The position numbers were made by a program, and so were the translations under genes. The notes beneath the pieces were generated by a model. The model did no database searches. It was not told where the DNA came from and saw only the letters and a list, made by a program, of their open reading frames with translations. A stretch of DNA of 64,000 nucleotides, taken from NCBI RefSeq assembly GCF_963576675.1, contig NC_088916.1, positions 12,190,501 to 12,254,500 on the forward strand, in the 5' to 3' direction. The stretch's first letter is position 1; each line of letters opens with the position of its first letter. This document shows, piece by piece, positions 35,458-47,100 of this stretch. Source of the stretch: Euphorbia lathyris (Eukaryota; Streptophyta; Magnoliopsida; Malpighiales; Euphorbiaceae).

Positions 35458-36777
35458 GAAGTTGTTAGTGAAGGTGGGTTGATCAGCACCAAGTTAATTA
35501 ATGTGGAAGATAAGCTCTTCAGGCAAGTCCTCTTTATTTCTCCAAATGACCCAACCGATTTCAGCATAAAGAAGTCCATATTTGTGTCCACTTACATTAA
35601 TACTCTTCACTAATGGTAATCTAAACTCCTGCTCTAGTTCTGGATTGCATCCATATGGATTGGAGTATCCCATCTACACAAATCAATTTCATCTCTAATT
35701 AATTCAAAATCATGATCTCTAGTTTAAACCTACCTCAATAGAGAAAAAAAGTAGGTACCCTGTTTCCTTGTTCTTGTCAAGTAAAGATCATTCAATTTCT
35801 TGACATCTTCAAATTCAACATTAAAAGTGAAGCCCAGAACAGCTGCTACACAAATTATATTTTCATCCACCAGTTCCACGACCTTTTCAGGGTCCATCAT
35901 ATAGTAACCCTCACTTAGCTTCACTTCTTTCAGCTCCATCTCAAAGTACCTGACAAATTTCTCCCAACATACCTTGATATATAAAATTATATATGTCAAT
36001 TGAAGGAAGCTTTTAATTCCAGAATATATATTGGAGGAAGGTTAGGTTATAGTTACCTGAACATTAGCACCAGTTACAATGTTAGGAGAATCAGTGGATT
36101 TTCCTTGAGCTTTTCTTTTGTTTTTCCACTTTCTCTTAAAAATGCTAATCGAGCAACCATTCTAGCCTTTGAGGATCCCACTATTCCTACTCCAACTGCT
36201 GCTTCTGATTCCTTAAGTGGTGCATTGAATAGATGTGTTATCATGTTTACACACCTATTCTCTTTCATTTTAACATATATAACAAATCGGCATTTTACAT
36301 ATATATGAGCCTTGATCAATTATAATTCCACATGTCCTTAGTTGTACATGTCAAACTCACCTAAAATAGTATTACTTATTTAATCTGTCTTAAATTACAT
36401 TTTGTAATGCAAACAAAATGAAACTTCCCTGATAATCAGAGGCTAAATGTGCATAATTATCATTAATACATGACTCAATGTATTAAATTGCAAATTCGGA
36501 GATTTAAACAAAAAAAAAAACTGGATAAGGATGCATATATCTATATATAAGGTGGAAGAGAAAGAATGCCTTCAATTCAGTAGTGACAGGATACTCATCC
36601 GTGTCAACATCATTCTTGTTGATGGAAGATGTGATATGCTTATCACATCAGGTTCCATTCAAGTGGTTACAAATGAAGCCAAGTTGAGCTTTATATTTCC
36701 ATCCAACATAAGATCATCATTTATGATCTGGTATGCTGCACCCTTTGGTATTGAATTTGCTGGCATCCTGAACCTGC
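35458..36777 (-). pseudogene. Glutamate decarboxylase (GAD) gene fragment, captured
   Basis: Four exon-like blocks on the minus strand match plant GAD, a PLP enzyme that converts glutamate to GABA. They are [20 protein letters not shown] (36,568-36,777), [15 protein letters not shown]...GSS (36,057-36,259), [19 protein letters not shown] (35,760-35,972) and, after a deletion that removed the ASGGFIAPF segment, [20 protein letters not shown] (35,458-35,676). The last block includes the SGHK motif with the PLP lysine. Introns with GT-AG ends remain (for example 35,973-36,056), so genomic DNA was captured, not cDNA. In-frame stops (after FVTT and after FHIN), at least two frameshifts, and the missing N-terminus and calmodulin-binding C-terminus make it non-functional. 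Confidence 0.92.
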
Positions 36778-37768
36778 ACTTTGAACCAATATTTTCATGG
36801 CATCAATTATGCACCAAGTTCATGGAATTTGGTCACTTTAACTTTACAAGAAATCAATCACCTCTAACAGTTGAAATAAAGATATTTAGCCTAATCAAAC
36901 ATCAAACAGTAATTAATTTCGCACTCAATTCTTCCCCCAACTCATGCGTATATACCACATTGAATCCCTAAAAATCACCACCACCACAACCAAAGTTTTA
37001 TTCAAAGAAACTGAAAATCACCATCACCGCAAACAAAGTTTATCAAGCAGTTAATAACAATTTAGGTGGATTATATCTCTCATTAGGATAAAACCTTAAA
37101 ACTAAGAATCGTGTAATACCAGTTGCCATTAAAACTCTAATGGAAGAACAATCTCGAATAACCATAGATAAATTTAACCCTAAATTTGACATGATTTACC
37201 TATCAGATCAATAGAGAAGAGAACAATAAAATAAATAAGAAATTTAAAAAGCCTTACCAGACTGAGCACCGTAGGAGAGCAGAGAAAGTGAGACAGCACA
37301 GACTGAGCGTACGAGACCAATGGCGTTGATTTCTTATAGGAGACCGATAGCAACTACTGTTGAAAGGAGATCGGTGACTGAGTTTCTTTGATTCGAGAAC
37401 AATGGAAATGAATCCTTTTTCCCAAAGAGATCGATGCTTGTGTTTGGTTAAGTGGGGAAATAATATTGATGTATCGCTGCCCAAAGAGATCCATGGCGAT
37501 AAGTTCTTTTTCTTTTTTGATAAGTGGGGAAATAATAAAAGCAGGGGGAAATAAATTTGGAGTCTCCCTCCAAAACAAAAATTTCCCACCCTAAAAATTT
37601 ATTCTTTTATATATTTATTTTTTCTTAATTCTTTGATGCAAAACGACGTAGTTTTGCATCTGAGAATTAAAACAAGCTTATTAATTACAGGAATCTTGCA
37701 AATTTCTCATATCAACTGCAACACTTCATAGAAGTGTTGCAATATATGAAAGTTAAATAAGTTATGGG

Positions 37769-38690
37769 GTAGTACTGGTTGGGAGAGACAATCCTTGCTG
37801 CAATAACTACAAGGCGATCTGCAAGAATTTTTGAGATGATTTTAAAACCAAAGTTACTCATCACAATTGGACGAAAATTCTCTATTCTGTCAGCTTCAAC
37901 AATTTTAGGAATTAGAGCCATAATACTATAGTTTAAACCAGGCAGGATGCAACCATGATCAAAGAAAGCCTGAACCATATTGCAAACATCCTTCCCTATA
38001 ATATCCCAAAAGAAACGATAAAAAGTTCCCCCAAAACCATCAGGGCCAGGGGCACTGTCAGGATCCATGGAAAAGACTGTGTCTTTAATAGCTTCAATGG
38101 AAGGTTTAGAAATTAATTCCTCATTTTCCAAAGAAGTTACTAATTTGGGAATTACCTCATTAATTGGAGAAAGATCAATATGCTCCCTAAAACTACAAAA
38201 GAGATTAGAGAAATACTCAATTACATGATCAGATAATCTTATCGTGTCAGAAGTGGGACACTCATTGCCGATCCTCAAATGATGAATGCCGGCCCATGTC
38301 TTTCTAACTTTAGCAGACCTTTGGAAAAAACTAGTGTTCCTATCCCCCTCTTTAAGCCACTTAACACGGCTTTGCTCTCTGTACATCATCTTTTGCAGAA
38401 GAACTTGTAAATCAAGGTTGGAGCAGGCGGCAAAATCAGCATTACTCAACTCCGAAGAATCTCCTTGCTTTGAAATTTGTTTTTGAATATCTGCAAGATG
38501 AACTTCTGCCAGGTGGATATTAGAATCAATTCTGCCAAACACGTTTTATTCCAATCCCTGAGAATAGGCCTAATAGTGCGAAGTTTATGACATAATAGTT
38601 GTGCAGGAGGGAGAGAGATGTGGGATGGTGTCCAGTGATTAGCAATTATCCCTTTTAAAGAATCATTAGTGGTCCACATGGCATGGAATC
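37769..38690 (-). pseudogene. LINE reverse transcriptase, N-terminal part
   Basis: The minus frame 37,712-38,542 includes SRVKWLKEGDRNTSFFQRSA, MDPDSAPGPDGFGGTFYRFF and LIPKIVEADRIENFRPI, the conserved start of LINE reverse transcriptases. It ends at ...IVSPNQY where the GAD-bearing insert begins. An upstream frame (38,446-38,742) supplies the linker from the endonuclease, separated by a frameshift. Confidence 0.9.
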
Positions 38691-39395
38691 TGAACCTAGC
38701 TATCCTTGGTTTCCTAATTCTGCATTGAAGGGCATCAGGCAATGATCAGAACTAAACCTTGCCAAAGCCGTGCACGAGATAGAGTCCCAAGAATCTAAAA
38801 AGCCTTTTGACACCAAAGCTCTATCCCGGCGACATTCAACATGAGCCGCCCCATGCCGACCATTGGACCAAGTAAACCTCTGACCCAAAGTATCAATATC
38901 AATAAGATCACAATCATCAATAAAGTTCCTAAATTCCCTGCAGGATCCAGCAGCAGGAGTAGAACCAAGCTTCTCATGAGAGCCCGTAATAGCATTGAAA
39001 TCCCCAAACACCAACCAATTATTATGTGGAAAGGCACAACTATAAAGAGAAGACCACAACTCCCTTCTTTCTGAAGCCAGGTTACTACCATAGACAAAGG
39101 AAAGCAGAAAGACTTACCACCCAGCTGGTGTTGAACAGTAACATGCTGGACATGAGAAGAATGAAGAGAAAGAGAAAAAGCATCCCTAGAAAGAAGCCAA
39201 AGAGTCGGTGGATCCTTATCATTCCAGGCAAAGAGAGATAGACCCAGAGATCTCCAAAACTGACCAGAAGTGTCACTAAAACAAACAAGAGGTTCTGCAA
39301 GACATAAAAAATCAGGACGATGTTGCTGGCACAGAAGATTCAGGGCTCATTGAGTGCGATCATTACCGATGCCCCTACAATTCCAAAATAACACA
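38691..39395 (-). pseudogene. LINE endonuclease domain
   Basis: Pieces of an apurinic/apyrimidinic-type endonuclease are visible on the minus strand: WNCRGIGNDRTQ with an immediate in-frame stop (about 39,350-39,390), WLVFGDFNAITGSHEKLGS (near 39,010), TWSNGRHG and FSSDHCLM near 38,740, which contains the catalytic SDH. Stops and frame changes between pieces show decay. Confidence 0.88.
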
Positions 39396-39399
39396 ATTA

Positions 39400-40785
39400 T
39401 TGAAACCGTACAGGCGGCTTGCTATGCCGTTTACCACTGACCTCAAGGAGAATGTTGTTATCTTTGTGCTTCTTTCTTTTCTGGACTTTAGACACAACCT
39501 TTTTCTTTCGATCATTAACCACCTGCAAACTGTCACTATTTTCTGAATACTCAATGATTTGCAATTTAGGAAATTCAGAAACCTGAGGATTGGGGTGGGA
39601 GGTTTGCCAACCCAAGATTCCCAACTCTTTATCAAGTTGATAAGATGGAAAGCCAAGAGAAGGAGAGGTTGGGGCCGTGTCAGAATCAGAATCAAGAATC
39701 GACTCACTAATCTTGACTAAACTATAAAGTACCATCTGCATGTCACAATTATTAGGTTTGTTAGACTCTCCTTTGGCAGGAGCCCTTTTAGAGGATTCAC
39801 CAGTATCAATGTGAACTCCTGGCTTCTGTTTCCAAATCCGAGTAACATACCTACCTTAGGGCTCGAGAGATCCCATCTTTTGCTTCCCATTTCTTTGCTT
39901 TATGTCAACATGTTCTTCACGGCGAAGGTTCCTCCTACAAGCTCCAACAAAATGACCAATGTAATGGAAAATGAAGCATAAGTTAGGAAGCCTTTCATAT
40001 TCAAGGGAAATCCAATGCATTGAGGTGTCAGTATCCACCCTTAGTTTGTATTGAATTTCCTTAGAAATCTCCACATCAATCAAGATACGAGCATAATGAC
40101 CCATTTCACCCTCCACAGTACTCTTGTCAAAACGAAGGGGCACCCCAATCGCCCTTGTAATGCTTGCCATGATCCGCTTATCCCAGAATTCCCAAGGAAG
40201 ATTGTAGAATCAGACCCATACTTGAGCAGATGTGGATTTGTGAGAGTCCGGATTAAATCCCGGGCTTCAAGGAATGAAACGCATAATCCCAGGCCTAAGA
40301 TCAATGGCACCACGACTCCAAACAGATTGGAGAGCCTCTGTGGACGAAAGAATGATGTGGTAAAAATCTCTACCCAGAGAAATCAATTTCCAATTAGGGG
40401 AACAACCCCAAATAGATGAAAGTTTGGCCTTCAAGTCCGGCTACTTCTAAGGAGATTCCCCTTTAGCAAGAGTGATACGCCCGATAATAGAATGCTTACA
40501 AAGATTGAGCCTTTCATTGTAAATATCCTGCTGAATTTTGACGGCTTTAAAGCCGTCTTCTTCAGATATAAGAGATCGATCCACAGAGGGAAGAACATCA
40601 GGAGAAATAGTCGCAGAAGGAGCAACACCAATAAGAGTAGTCGCATAAGACCTAGGCCCAGCAGATGGCCCGGGTCTCGAAAGAGGACAAATCGCAGCAT
40701 CATGAGATCTAGGCAAGGCATGCTTTAAGAAAGAGGATCTAGAAAAAAGATGAGCAATGGAACCGTCCATCTCCATCAGATCTGC
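39400..40785 (-). pseudogene. LINE ORF1 (DUF4283 / zinc-knuckle protein)
   Basis: Minus-strand fragments carry a plant LINE ORF1: a DUF4283-like stretch (NERLNLCKHSIIGRITLAKG near 40,480) and PLRFDKSTVEGEMGHYARIL leading to a degenerate zinc knuckle CFIFHYIGHFVGAC near 39,960, in which one Cys is lost. A variable C-terminal part lies in 39,400-39,740. Frames are broken near 40,440, 40,180 and 39,850. Confidence 0.8.
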
Positions 40786-41092
40786 GAGAGAGAAGACAGA
40801 TCTGAGAGAAAGAAGACAAATTTGAGAAAGAGAAAACAGATCTGAGATCGAATGAAGACAGATCTGAGAAAGAAGACATATCCGAGATCTAATGAAGTCA
40901 AGTCTGAGAGAGAGAAGACAGATCTGAGAGAGAGAAGATAGATCTGAGAAAGAGAAGACAGATCTGAGAGAGAGAAAACAGATCCGAGATCGAATGAAGA
41001 CAGATCTGAGAGAGAGAAGACAGATCCGAGATCGAATGAAGACAGATCTGAGAGAGAGAAGACAGATCTGAGAGAGAAAAAACAAACCTCAA
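40786..41092 (-). repeat. Tandem repeats in LINE 5' region
   Basis: About 300 bp consist of irregular tandem copies of a unit like AGAGAGAAGACAGATCTGAG on the plus strand, some with the variant ATCCGAGATCGAATGAAGAC, giving an 18- to 33-bp periodicity. They lie upstream of ORF1, where L1 elements keep their promoter. The overlapping leucine/serine-rich ORFs here are products of the repeat. Confidence 0.8.
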
Positions 41093-41248
41093 AATAACCA
41101 AACCACAAGCCGTAGCTCCCACGAGAAGGAGAAAACCATAGCTCCCATGAGAAGGAGAAAACTTCTCTAATGAAAGGAGAAAACTTCTCTCAAGGAGAAA
41201 ACTTCTCAACCCAATGTGAGGTTTTTCCCTAGAGGTATGATGAGATTC

Positions 41249-41516
41249 TAAAATTGTATTATTATTATTATACTATAATTGGTTGGATTAACCCAGTTGT
41301 CATGTCTATCTAAAATAAGATATGGATAAAAATAAATTGAAGAGGTAAAGAATAAAAAAATGTGAAAGAGGAAGATAGAATAAAAAGTAAGAGTAGAGAG
41401 GCCACATTAAGTATGATCAATTTGAAAAATAATTTATTAAACTATATTTTTTCAATCATAAATCTTGTTATTTCTACTATATACGCACATCATTTTTAAC
41501 TCATCAGTAACAAATC

Positions 41517-41567
<51 letters not shown>

Positions 41568-42145
41568 CATACGTGAAGAAATTAAAATTTTAATTAATTA
41601 TTTAATTTATAACGTAACTGTTTAAAAATAAAAAATGGCCTATGCAGGTCTCAAACCTGCGACCTTCGCGTTATTAGCACGACGCTCTAACCAACTGAGC
41701 TAATAGGCCTGAATACTTGCTACTCTAATTATTAGTTAGTAGTAGCTTTTCGTTTATCTCCGTAATTTTTGGAGTTCCCTTCTAATTGGTTAATTAAAAA
41801 AAATTAACTCATTCTATTTTTTATTCTCTTTATACGAAGTCATTCATCAATATATAAATCTTAACATAATCCCACATTGGAAGTTCGAAGGAGAAGAAGC
41901 GAGGAAGATGTATATTGGTTTGAACCACACATTGATTTCAAATAGATTTCTAAAGGATTTATAAGCTATATAACGAGTCCTTTAGGTAAAGAATCTCACT
42001 CACTACCTCTAATTCTAAGACTTTGTTTTCTAAAGGATTTATATATTCATTTGGCAGTTTCATTAGAAGTAGGTAATATTAGTTGAATCTCATTATATTT
42101 TTTATAGTTCTTTCTATATTCCATATGAGTTGGACAAAAAAAAAA
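41249..42145. repeat. Tandem duplication unit B, right part
   Basis: This is the continuation of unit B after the LINE, matching 15,213-16,020. It holds the (TA)n tract at about 41,521-41,562 and the second tRNA-Ile gene. No protein gene is present. Confidence 0.85.
41636..41709 (-). tRNA. tRNA-Ile (AAU anticodon), second copy, T-loop variant
   Basis: It has the same cloverleaf as the copy at 15,535 except in the T loop, which reads TTTGAGA instead of TTCGAGG. The change turns the almost invariant C56 into T, weakening the 19-56 tertiary pair and the internal B box (GGTTTGAGACC instead of GGTTCGANNCC). A short T run follows downstream. It may be a decaying copy; copy A keeps the canonical loop. 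Confidence 0.88.
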
Positions 42146-44100
42146 GTTCAAATATTTTAATTTAAAAATATTATTAAAAAATTACAAAAACGTTAAATAA
42201 AAAATAGACAACTAATATACAACTTATTATAGTAGGAGAATAAATGTTTATAACGATATACCTTATCTCTTTATTATTTCTGCTTATTTTAACACTCAAA
42301 ACATTTCAATACATTTGACCTAATTTCAAGTTTCAAGTTCTTTTTCATGTCTTTTTTTTGTACAATTAAGTTTTATACATTTAGTTATTTAATTTATCAA
42401 AGCATTTTTAACAGAAAACTAGAAATTAATATAAAATAAAATAATTATCATATTAGTAATAAACATAGCATCTCTTTCAAAAAAAAAAAAAAATATAGCA
42501 TAATTTATATAAAACCAAGTTATGGAGTATATTATATTAAAATAAAACTAATCATATATAAATTTATTTAAAACTGTTTCAAACATAAGATTAATTTTTT
42601 TATTAAATTAATTTATCAGTATAAATTAATGATATAAATTTTTTATAACTTTTTTTATTTATATAACACATAAATAAAAATAGTACATAAAACTTAAATG
42701 AGTTTTTTAAAATAAATAATGATAAAGAACCTAATGATAGGCTTGGTGATGTTATACTTCAGACCAGCAATGGGCCAAAGCCATGGAAGGTTTACAGTAG
42801 GCGAAACAAAGACCCAATAAAAGAGTTGTGTTCTAGTGTTATTTCCTATTAAATAATAAAATCAGTTTTCGACCCTCTAACCCTTAACCCTTTATACTTT
42901 TCGATTCTTTCACCGATCTAGATTTGATAGCTATGGATTTATCGAATAGATTTCCTATGTGCTATTTCCTATTAAATAATATATAGCTATGGATTTATCA
43001 AATAGATTTCCTATGTGTTATTTCCTATTAAATAATAAAAACAGTTCAACATACGTTCGACCCTCTAACCCAGTGTTGTTAAAGGCGCGCCTCGGCTAAG
43101 GCTCCAGCCTTAGCGCCTCTGGTGACCAAAGGCGGGCGCGGGCAGTAAGGCGCGCACCTTGGTGCGCCTTTGTGCGCCTCAAGCCAGGCACAAGGCGCGC
43201 GCCTTGGCGCGCCTTGGCTTCCTTATGGTATTTTAGGGTATTTTAGGGTTGAGTTGAGGGTATATTAGGTTTTTAGGGTATTTTAGGGTTTTCTAACTTC
43301 AAAAAAGAAAAGAATAGCAGACATCATCGCACATAACTCGCAGCTGCCAAAATTTTGCTCTCCCTCCAACAACGGTTCTTCTTCCTAATATTGAGTACAT
43401 TGATGAGGAAGGTGACAATGATGAGGAGATTGAGAACCTTATTCAAGAAGCATATGATGATGGAAGCGACGATGATGATGATGATTCTGATGAAGATTAG
43501 GAAGGAAGACTAGGAAATTAAAGATTAGTCTAGAGTCAAGACTATTAGTTGTTTTAAGTTAGAATTATGAGCTTTAGATTATGTCTTAGTAGTTAACTAG
43601 AACTTAACTAGTGCATTTTATGGTTTATTGTTGGTTTTTGATTATTTATGACTAGTTTTATAAATTTATGATTTTTTTTTTTTGGTGCGCCTCGAGTCGC
43701 TCGGGCGCGCGCCTTAAGTTGCGCCTTGCGCCTTTAACAACACTGCTCTAACCCTTAACCCTTAACCCTTCATGCTTTTCAGTTCTTTCACCGATCCGGA
43801 TTTGATAACTATGGATGGTTTTATCAAATAGTCTAACCCTCACATAGTTGAGTCTCAGCTTAAGCTAAAATGATTAACAATGTCAGGTACACTGTTAACT
43901 CCTGAATACCATCCCCAAAAACTGGTTTTAAATGCACCTTTCATAGCAAAAAAAAAATTCAACTCATCCATCATAAACCCGTCGTCAAATCCACATTTGA
44001 AATTCGTAATCGAATCTCAATGAGGGACGATTAAAATTTTGGAAAAAGAAAATGATGAACATGATTGATACATACAAAATCAATAAGATGCAACTCCTTC
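42146..44100. repeat. Sequence downstream of RecQ, parent of the tandem units
   Basis: It matches 16,021-17,229 and in part 11,212-11,747. It contains two to three tandem copies of a ~125-bp unit (GTTATTTCCTATTAAATAAT...) at 42,836-43,060 and the hAT element at 43,071-43,745. A short coding-like stretch near 42,727-42,830 (NGPKPWKVYSRRNK) resembles copia polyprotein spacer sequence, but only weakly. Confidence 0.75.
43071..43745. mobile_element. Non-autonomous hAT element, GC-rich ends
   Basis: Terminal inverted repeats CAGTGTTGTTAAAGGCGC are flanked by an exact 8-bp duplication CTCTAACC (43,063-43,070 and 43,746-43,753). The matching empty site is near 16,880 in unit B. Subterminal DNA is packed with GGCGCGC motifs. 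The centre encodes an acidic tail (NIEYIDEEGDNDEEIENLI and a run of Asp) ending in a stop, probably the C-terminal remnant of a hAT transposase. Confidence 0.92.
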
Positions 44101-47100
44101 CTACAAAAGCCTGTACAGATCATTCTTTTTATATATCATGAAATCACCTTCCAGACTGCTAAGAATACCAATCACAGATTCTTCTTTGGACCCTTTGAAA
44201 TGCTTCAAAATATCAGATTTTGAAACCTGTAAAATTATATGCCCACATCAGCAAAAACACAAATTAAAAACGACGTGTTTTATCTACCAATGACCCTTGT
44301 TTTACTCACCCCTTCATTGTTCTTGATCCATTCTAGCAGTGAATCTTCTGTTGCCTCCAGTACTGTCGAACTTTGTTCGGTTTTCATTATTTTTTGACGT
44401 TTATCTGGTAAGCAGGAATCATCATCATCGGTAGGTTGTGACTTCGGTTGTTCTGCCCGTGTGACAATGATGGAGGCTGTTTCTCCATTATCACCAGTCG
44501 CGTTTTCACGGAGCTCGTCTGCCATTGATGGACTCGAATGACCACATGCCGTCTCTCCCAAAGATATCCCACATTTTTGCATTTGCAGAAAAGTTTTGAT
44601 GTGTGTGTAACTTATCTGATGGAGAGGTTCCAGAAGAACTTTAATCAGTTCAATTGCACGGGGTTGTAAAAGATACTAGGTGCCAATTTCCGGAGAGTCA
44701 ATTTGACTCTTCAACTTGGCATGTAGGATCAATTTGCTCTAAAACGAACTTTGAGTGTTAATTTAGTCCACAACTTGACATTTCGGTAAATTTAGTCCCC
44801 AAAAAACGTGTCAACATATGATTTGTGGTTGTTTGAGACTAATTTGACGAAAAATGCCAAATCGATACCTAAAGTTCATTTGAGTCAAATTGACCTTCCA
44901 AGCCAAGTTGAAGGGTTAAGTTGATCCTGCAAACTCCCATTTGAATGATGAGATCGGTCATCCACCTCTCAACTCAAGTTAAATAAATACATAATACTAG
45001 AAAGAATAAACAAATCAAACTTACATCTTCTGGTAATTCATTTTTAATGGGCTTCATCTTGTCCGTAGAACCAACCTTACTGATGGCTCCTTGAATATCT
45101 GAAAAAATGTTTCGTGTCAGTCCAGTCTCATTACAGAATCTGACCCAATCGAACTCCAGTCCTTCTAGTGCAGCCTCCAGAAGATATTCGCAAACAGTTC
45201 CTTCTTTTATCGGAGCTGATCTACCAGGGAAATTCTACAATGAAAAATTATCAGGGATTAAATTAAATCACGCATAAAATACTTATACACGTTCTAAAGA
45301 TTTCTCAAGACATACAGCTATTTTATGAATTGGTAGCCCATCTTCATGCCACATTCTCCAAGCTTCGTACTTAGCAGGCGTCAACTTTTTTGGGTAGCCG
45401 GATACTGGATGCACTTTTTTGGTTAAAACAGTTGGTTGAATTGCTTCCCCATCAAACAAAAGTTTAAGCTCTTGTGATAGATGTCTAATTGTTTGAAGAA
45501 GATGATCTCCATGCTTTGTGACAAGATGCTGCAAGATTGAATTATATATTTAGACTGTAAAAGTTCAAGATAAATTGTAAATGGATATTTTTGCGTTCTT
45601 ATTTCTTCATTTTCCTTTCAACTCGCGCGGTTACCCTGAACATTTCAGCCATTAATAAAGGCCTTCCTTAACAACAAAAGGGCGGCCCGGTGCATTACGC
45701 GTCCCCACTAAGCGAGGGTCCGGGGAAAGGCCTTCCTTAACATGGAGACAAAATTCATGCTGAGAACAAAAGTAGCCTACGTATAGCAAAAAGGAAAAAA
45801 ATATATAGATCTAGAGATCATACTTGTGCAAATACAGCTATGAAATTCTACGAATATGCAGATTTTCATATTTTGTAGATGGGATAAAGAATCAATTTGG
45901 CCCTTCAACTTTGCATGAAAGATCAATTTGCTCCAAGATGAACTTTGGGTAATAATCCACAATATGACACTTCGGGTCAAATTAGCCCAAAAGTGACACA
46001 TGTCAACACATGATTTGTGGCTTTTTGACACAAATCTTTCATGCTGACATGTGTCATTTTGGAGTAATTTAATTAAAAAAAAAAAAAGCAAGTCAAAGGA
46101 CCAAATTGATACCCAAGTTGATTTTGGGGGATATTGACCATGCGAGCCAAGTTAAAGGGCCAAATTGATCCTTAATCCCTTGCAGACGACACTTTGCACA
46201 GTTGTTAGGCAATACCTGGTTGACACCCTCAATGTTCGCTAGCCTTGCCTTGGTGGAGGGTCTTGTCAATGCTATTCTTTTCATTGTTTGATCACCACAT
46301 ACAGCATAGCTGCAAAAGAGAAATTAAAATCCTACACAAGGTATGCATGTATGTGTTTATCAAACATAGCTGAACGTTGTAGCCTAGACAGTGAGAGAGA
46401 ACCTACGGAGCAGTTCCGATGCTTCTTGCTAGCTTCATCCTCTCTTCCAAAAGCATGTCATAGAGTTTTATCTCCGCCTGAAGTTATAAAGTATATAAAC
46501 TATAGTTAGTGCACACACAAAAAAAAAAGGCACAAGTAAGAAAATAAAAAAGTGCTGATTAGTAATAAATAGGGTATGTGAAAAACAATAAGGACCAGTC
46601 ATTTATTAGGCTCACTTATTGAAGTTGAAGGGCACTCCAAATAATTCCTTGGCAGTTGATTTTAGGATGTCCAACAATAAGTAAATACAGGTATGATTAA
46701 AGTAAAAAAAATAATAATAATAACCCCAATTAACTACCTGAATGATCAATGCTAATGTGCAACGATTGAACCTAGAAAACCACAATCTAAGATGCTCAAA
46801 GTAAAAGCATAGCCCATCAGAGTGTTAATTTCAATAAGAAAAAGTAACTAGGAGCATCTGCAAAATACACAGCTAAAAATGAATTTCTTATGATCCTTTT
46901 ACATAAATATATAAACATCAATATATGCGCTTGTGATGAAAAACACACCAACTCAATTCTATACATCACAAAGCAAAGTTTGAAAGCACTGAGATATAGG
47001 AAATGCATAGTTATTAAAGGTGCATGGCGCACTGAGGCGCTAGGGGTCCTGGAGCCTTGGCGCATGGCCCACGGTGATGGCGCACGGCATAGAGAGACAA

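Larger units (their letters stand above)
32748..37768. mobile_element. DNA-transposon-like insert carrying a GAD pseudogene
   Basis: This ~5-kb insert interrupts the LINE reverse transcriptase between ...IVSPNQY (37,770) and KGRSIHQ (32,735). Both ends are crowded with GCAACACTT / AAGTGTTGC motifs in both orientations (32,780-33,200 and 37,718-37,742), like the subterminal repeats of CACTA (En/Spm) elements. CACTA termini and a 3-bp duplication were not demonstrated, so the superfamily is unproven. No transposase core was recognised. Within it, 33,800-35,450 and 36,800-37,700 show no gene. Boundaries are accurate to ~10 bp. Confidence 0.6.
21412..41248 (-). mobile_element. L1-type LINE, inactive, expanded by nested insertions
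   Basis: The net LINE is ~6.1 kb once three insertions are removed. On the minus strand it runs 5' repeats, ORF1 (~41.08-39.4 kb), apurinic-type endonuclease (~39.39-38.70), reverse transcriptase (38.6-37.77 and 32.74-31.78), zinc-binding C-terminal region (31.72-30.94), RNase H (22.10-21.58) and an A-rich tail at the left end. A 15-bp target duplication with one mismatch flanks it (21,397-21,411 and 41,249-41,263, TAAAATTGTATKATT). The intact target is at about 15,213 in unit A. Stops and frameshifts in every domain make it inactive. Confidence 0.9.

Noticed and set aside
40447..41209. Leucine/serine-rich ORFs in three overlapping frames
   Set aside because: They are the translation of a tandem AGACAGATCTGAG-type repeat, open in several frames.
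42727..42840. Copia polyprotein fragment (KVYSRRNK)
   Set aside because: Too short and degenerate in its unit B counterpart to call as a separate feature.
43738..43770. Telomere-like AACCCTT repeats
   Set aside because: Only three units of AACCCTT, not the plant AAACCCT telomere repeat, and part of a longer local repeat also seen in unit B.
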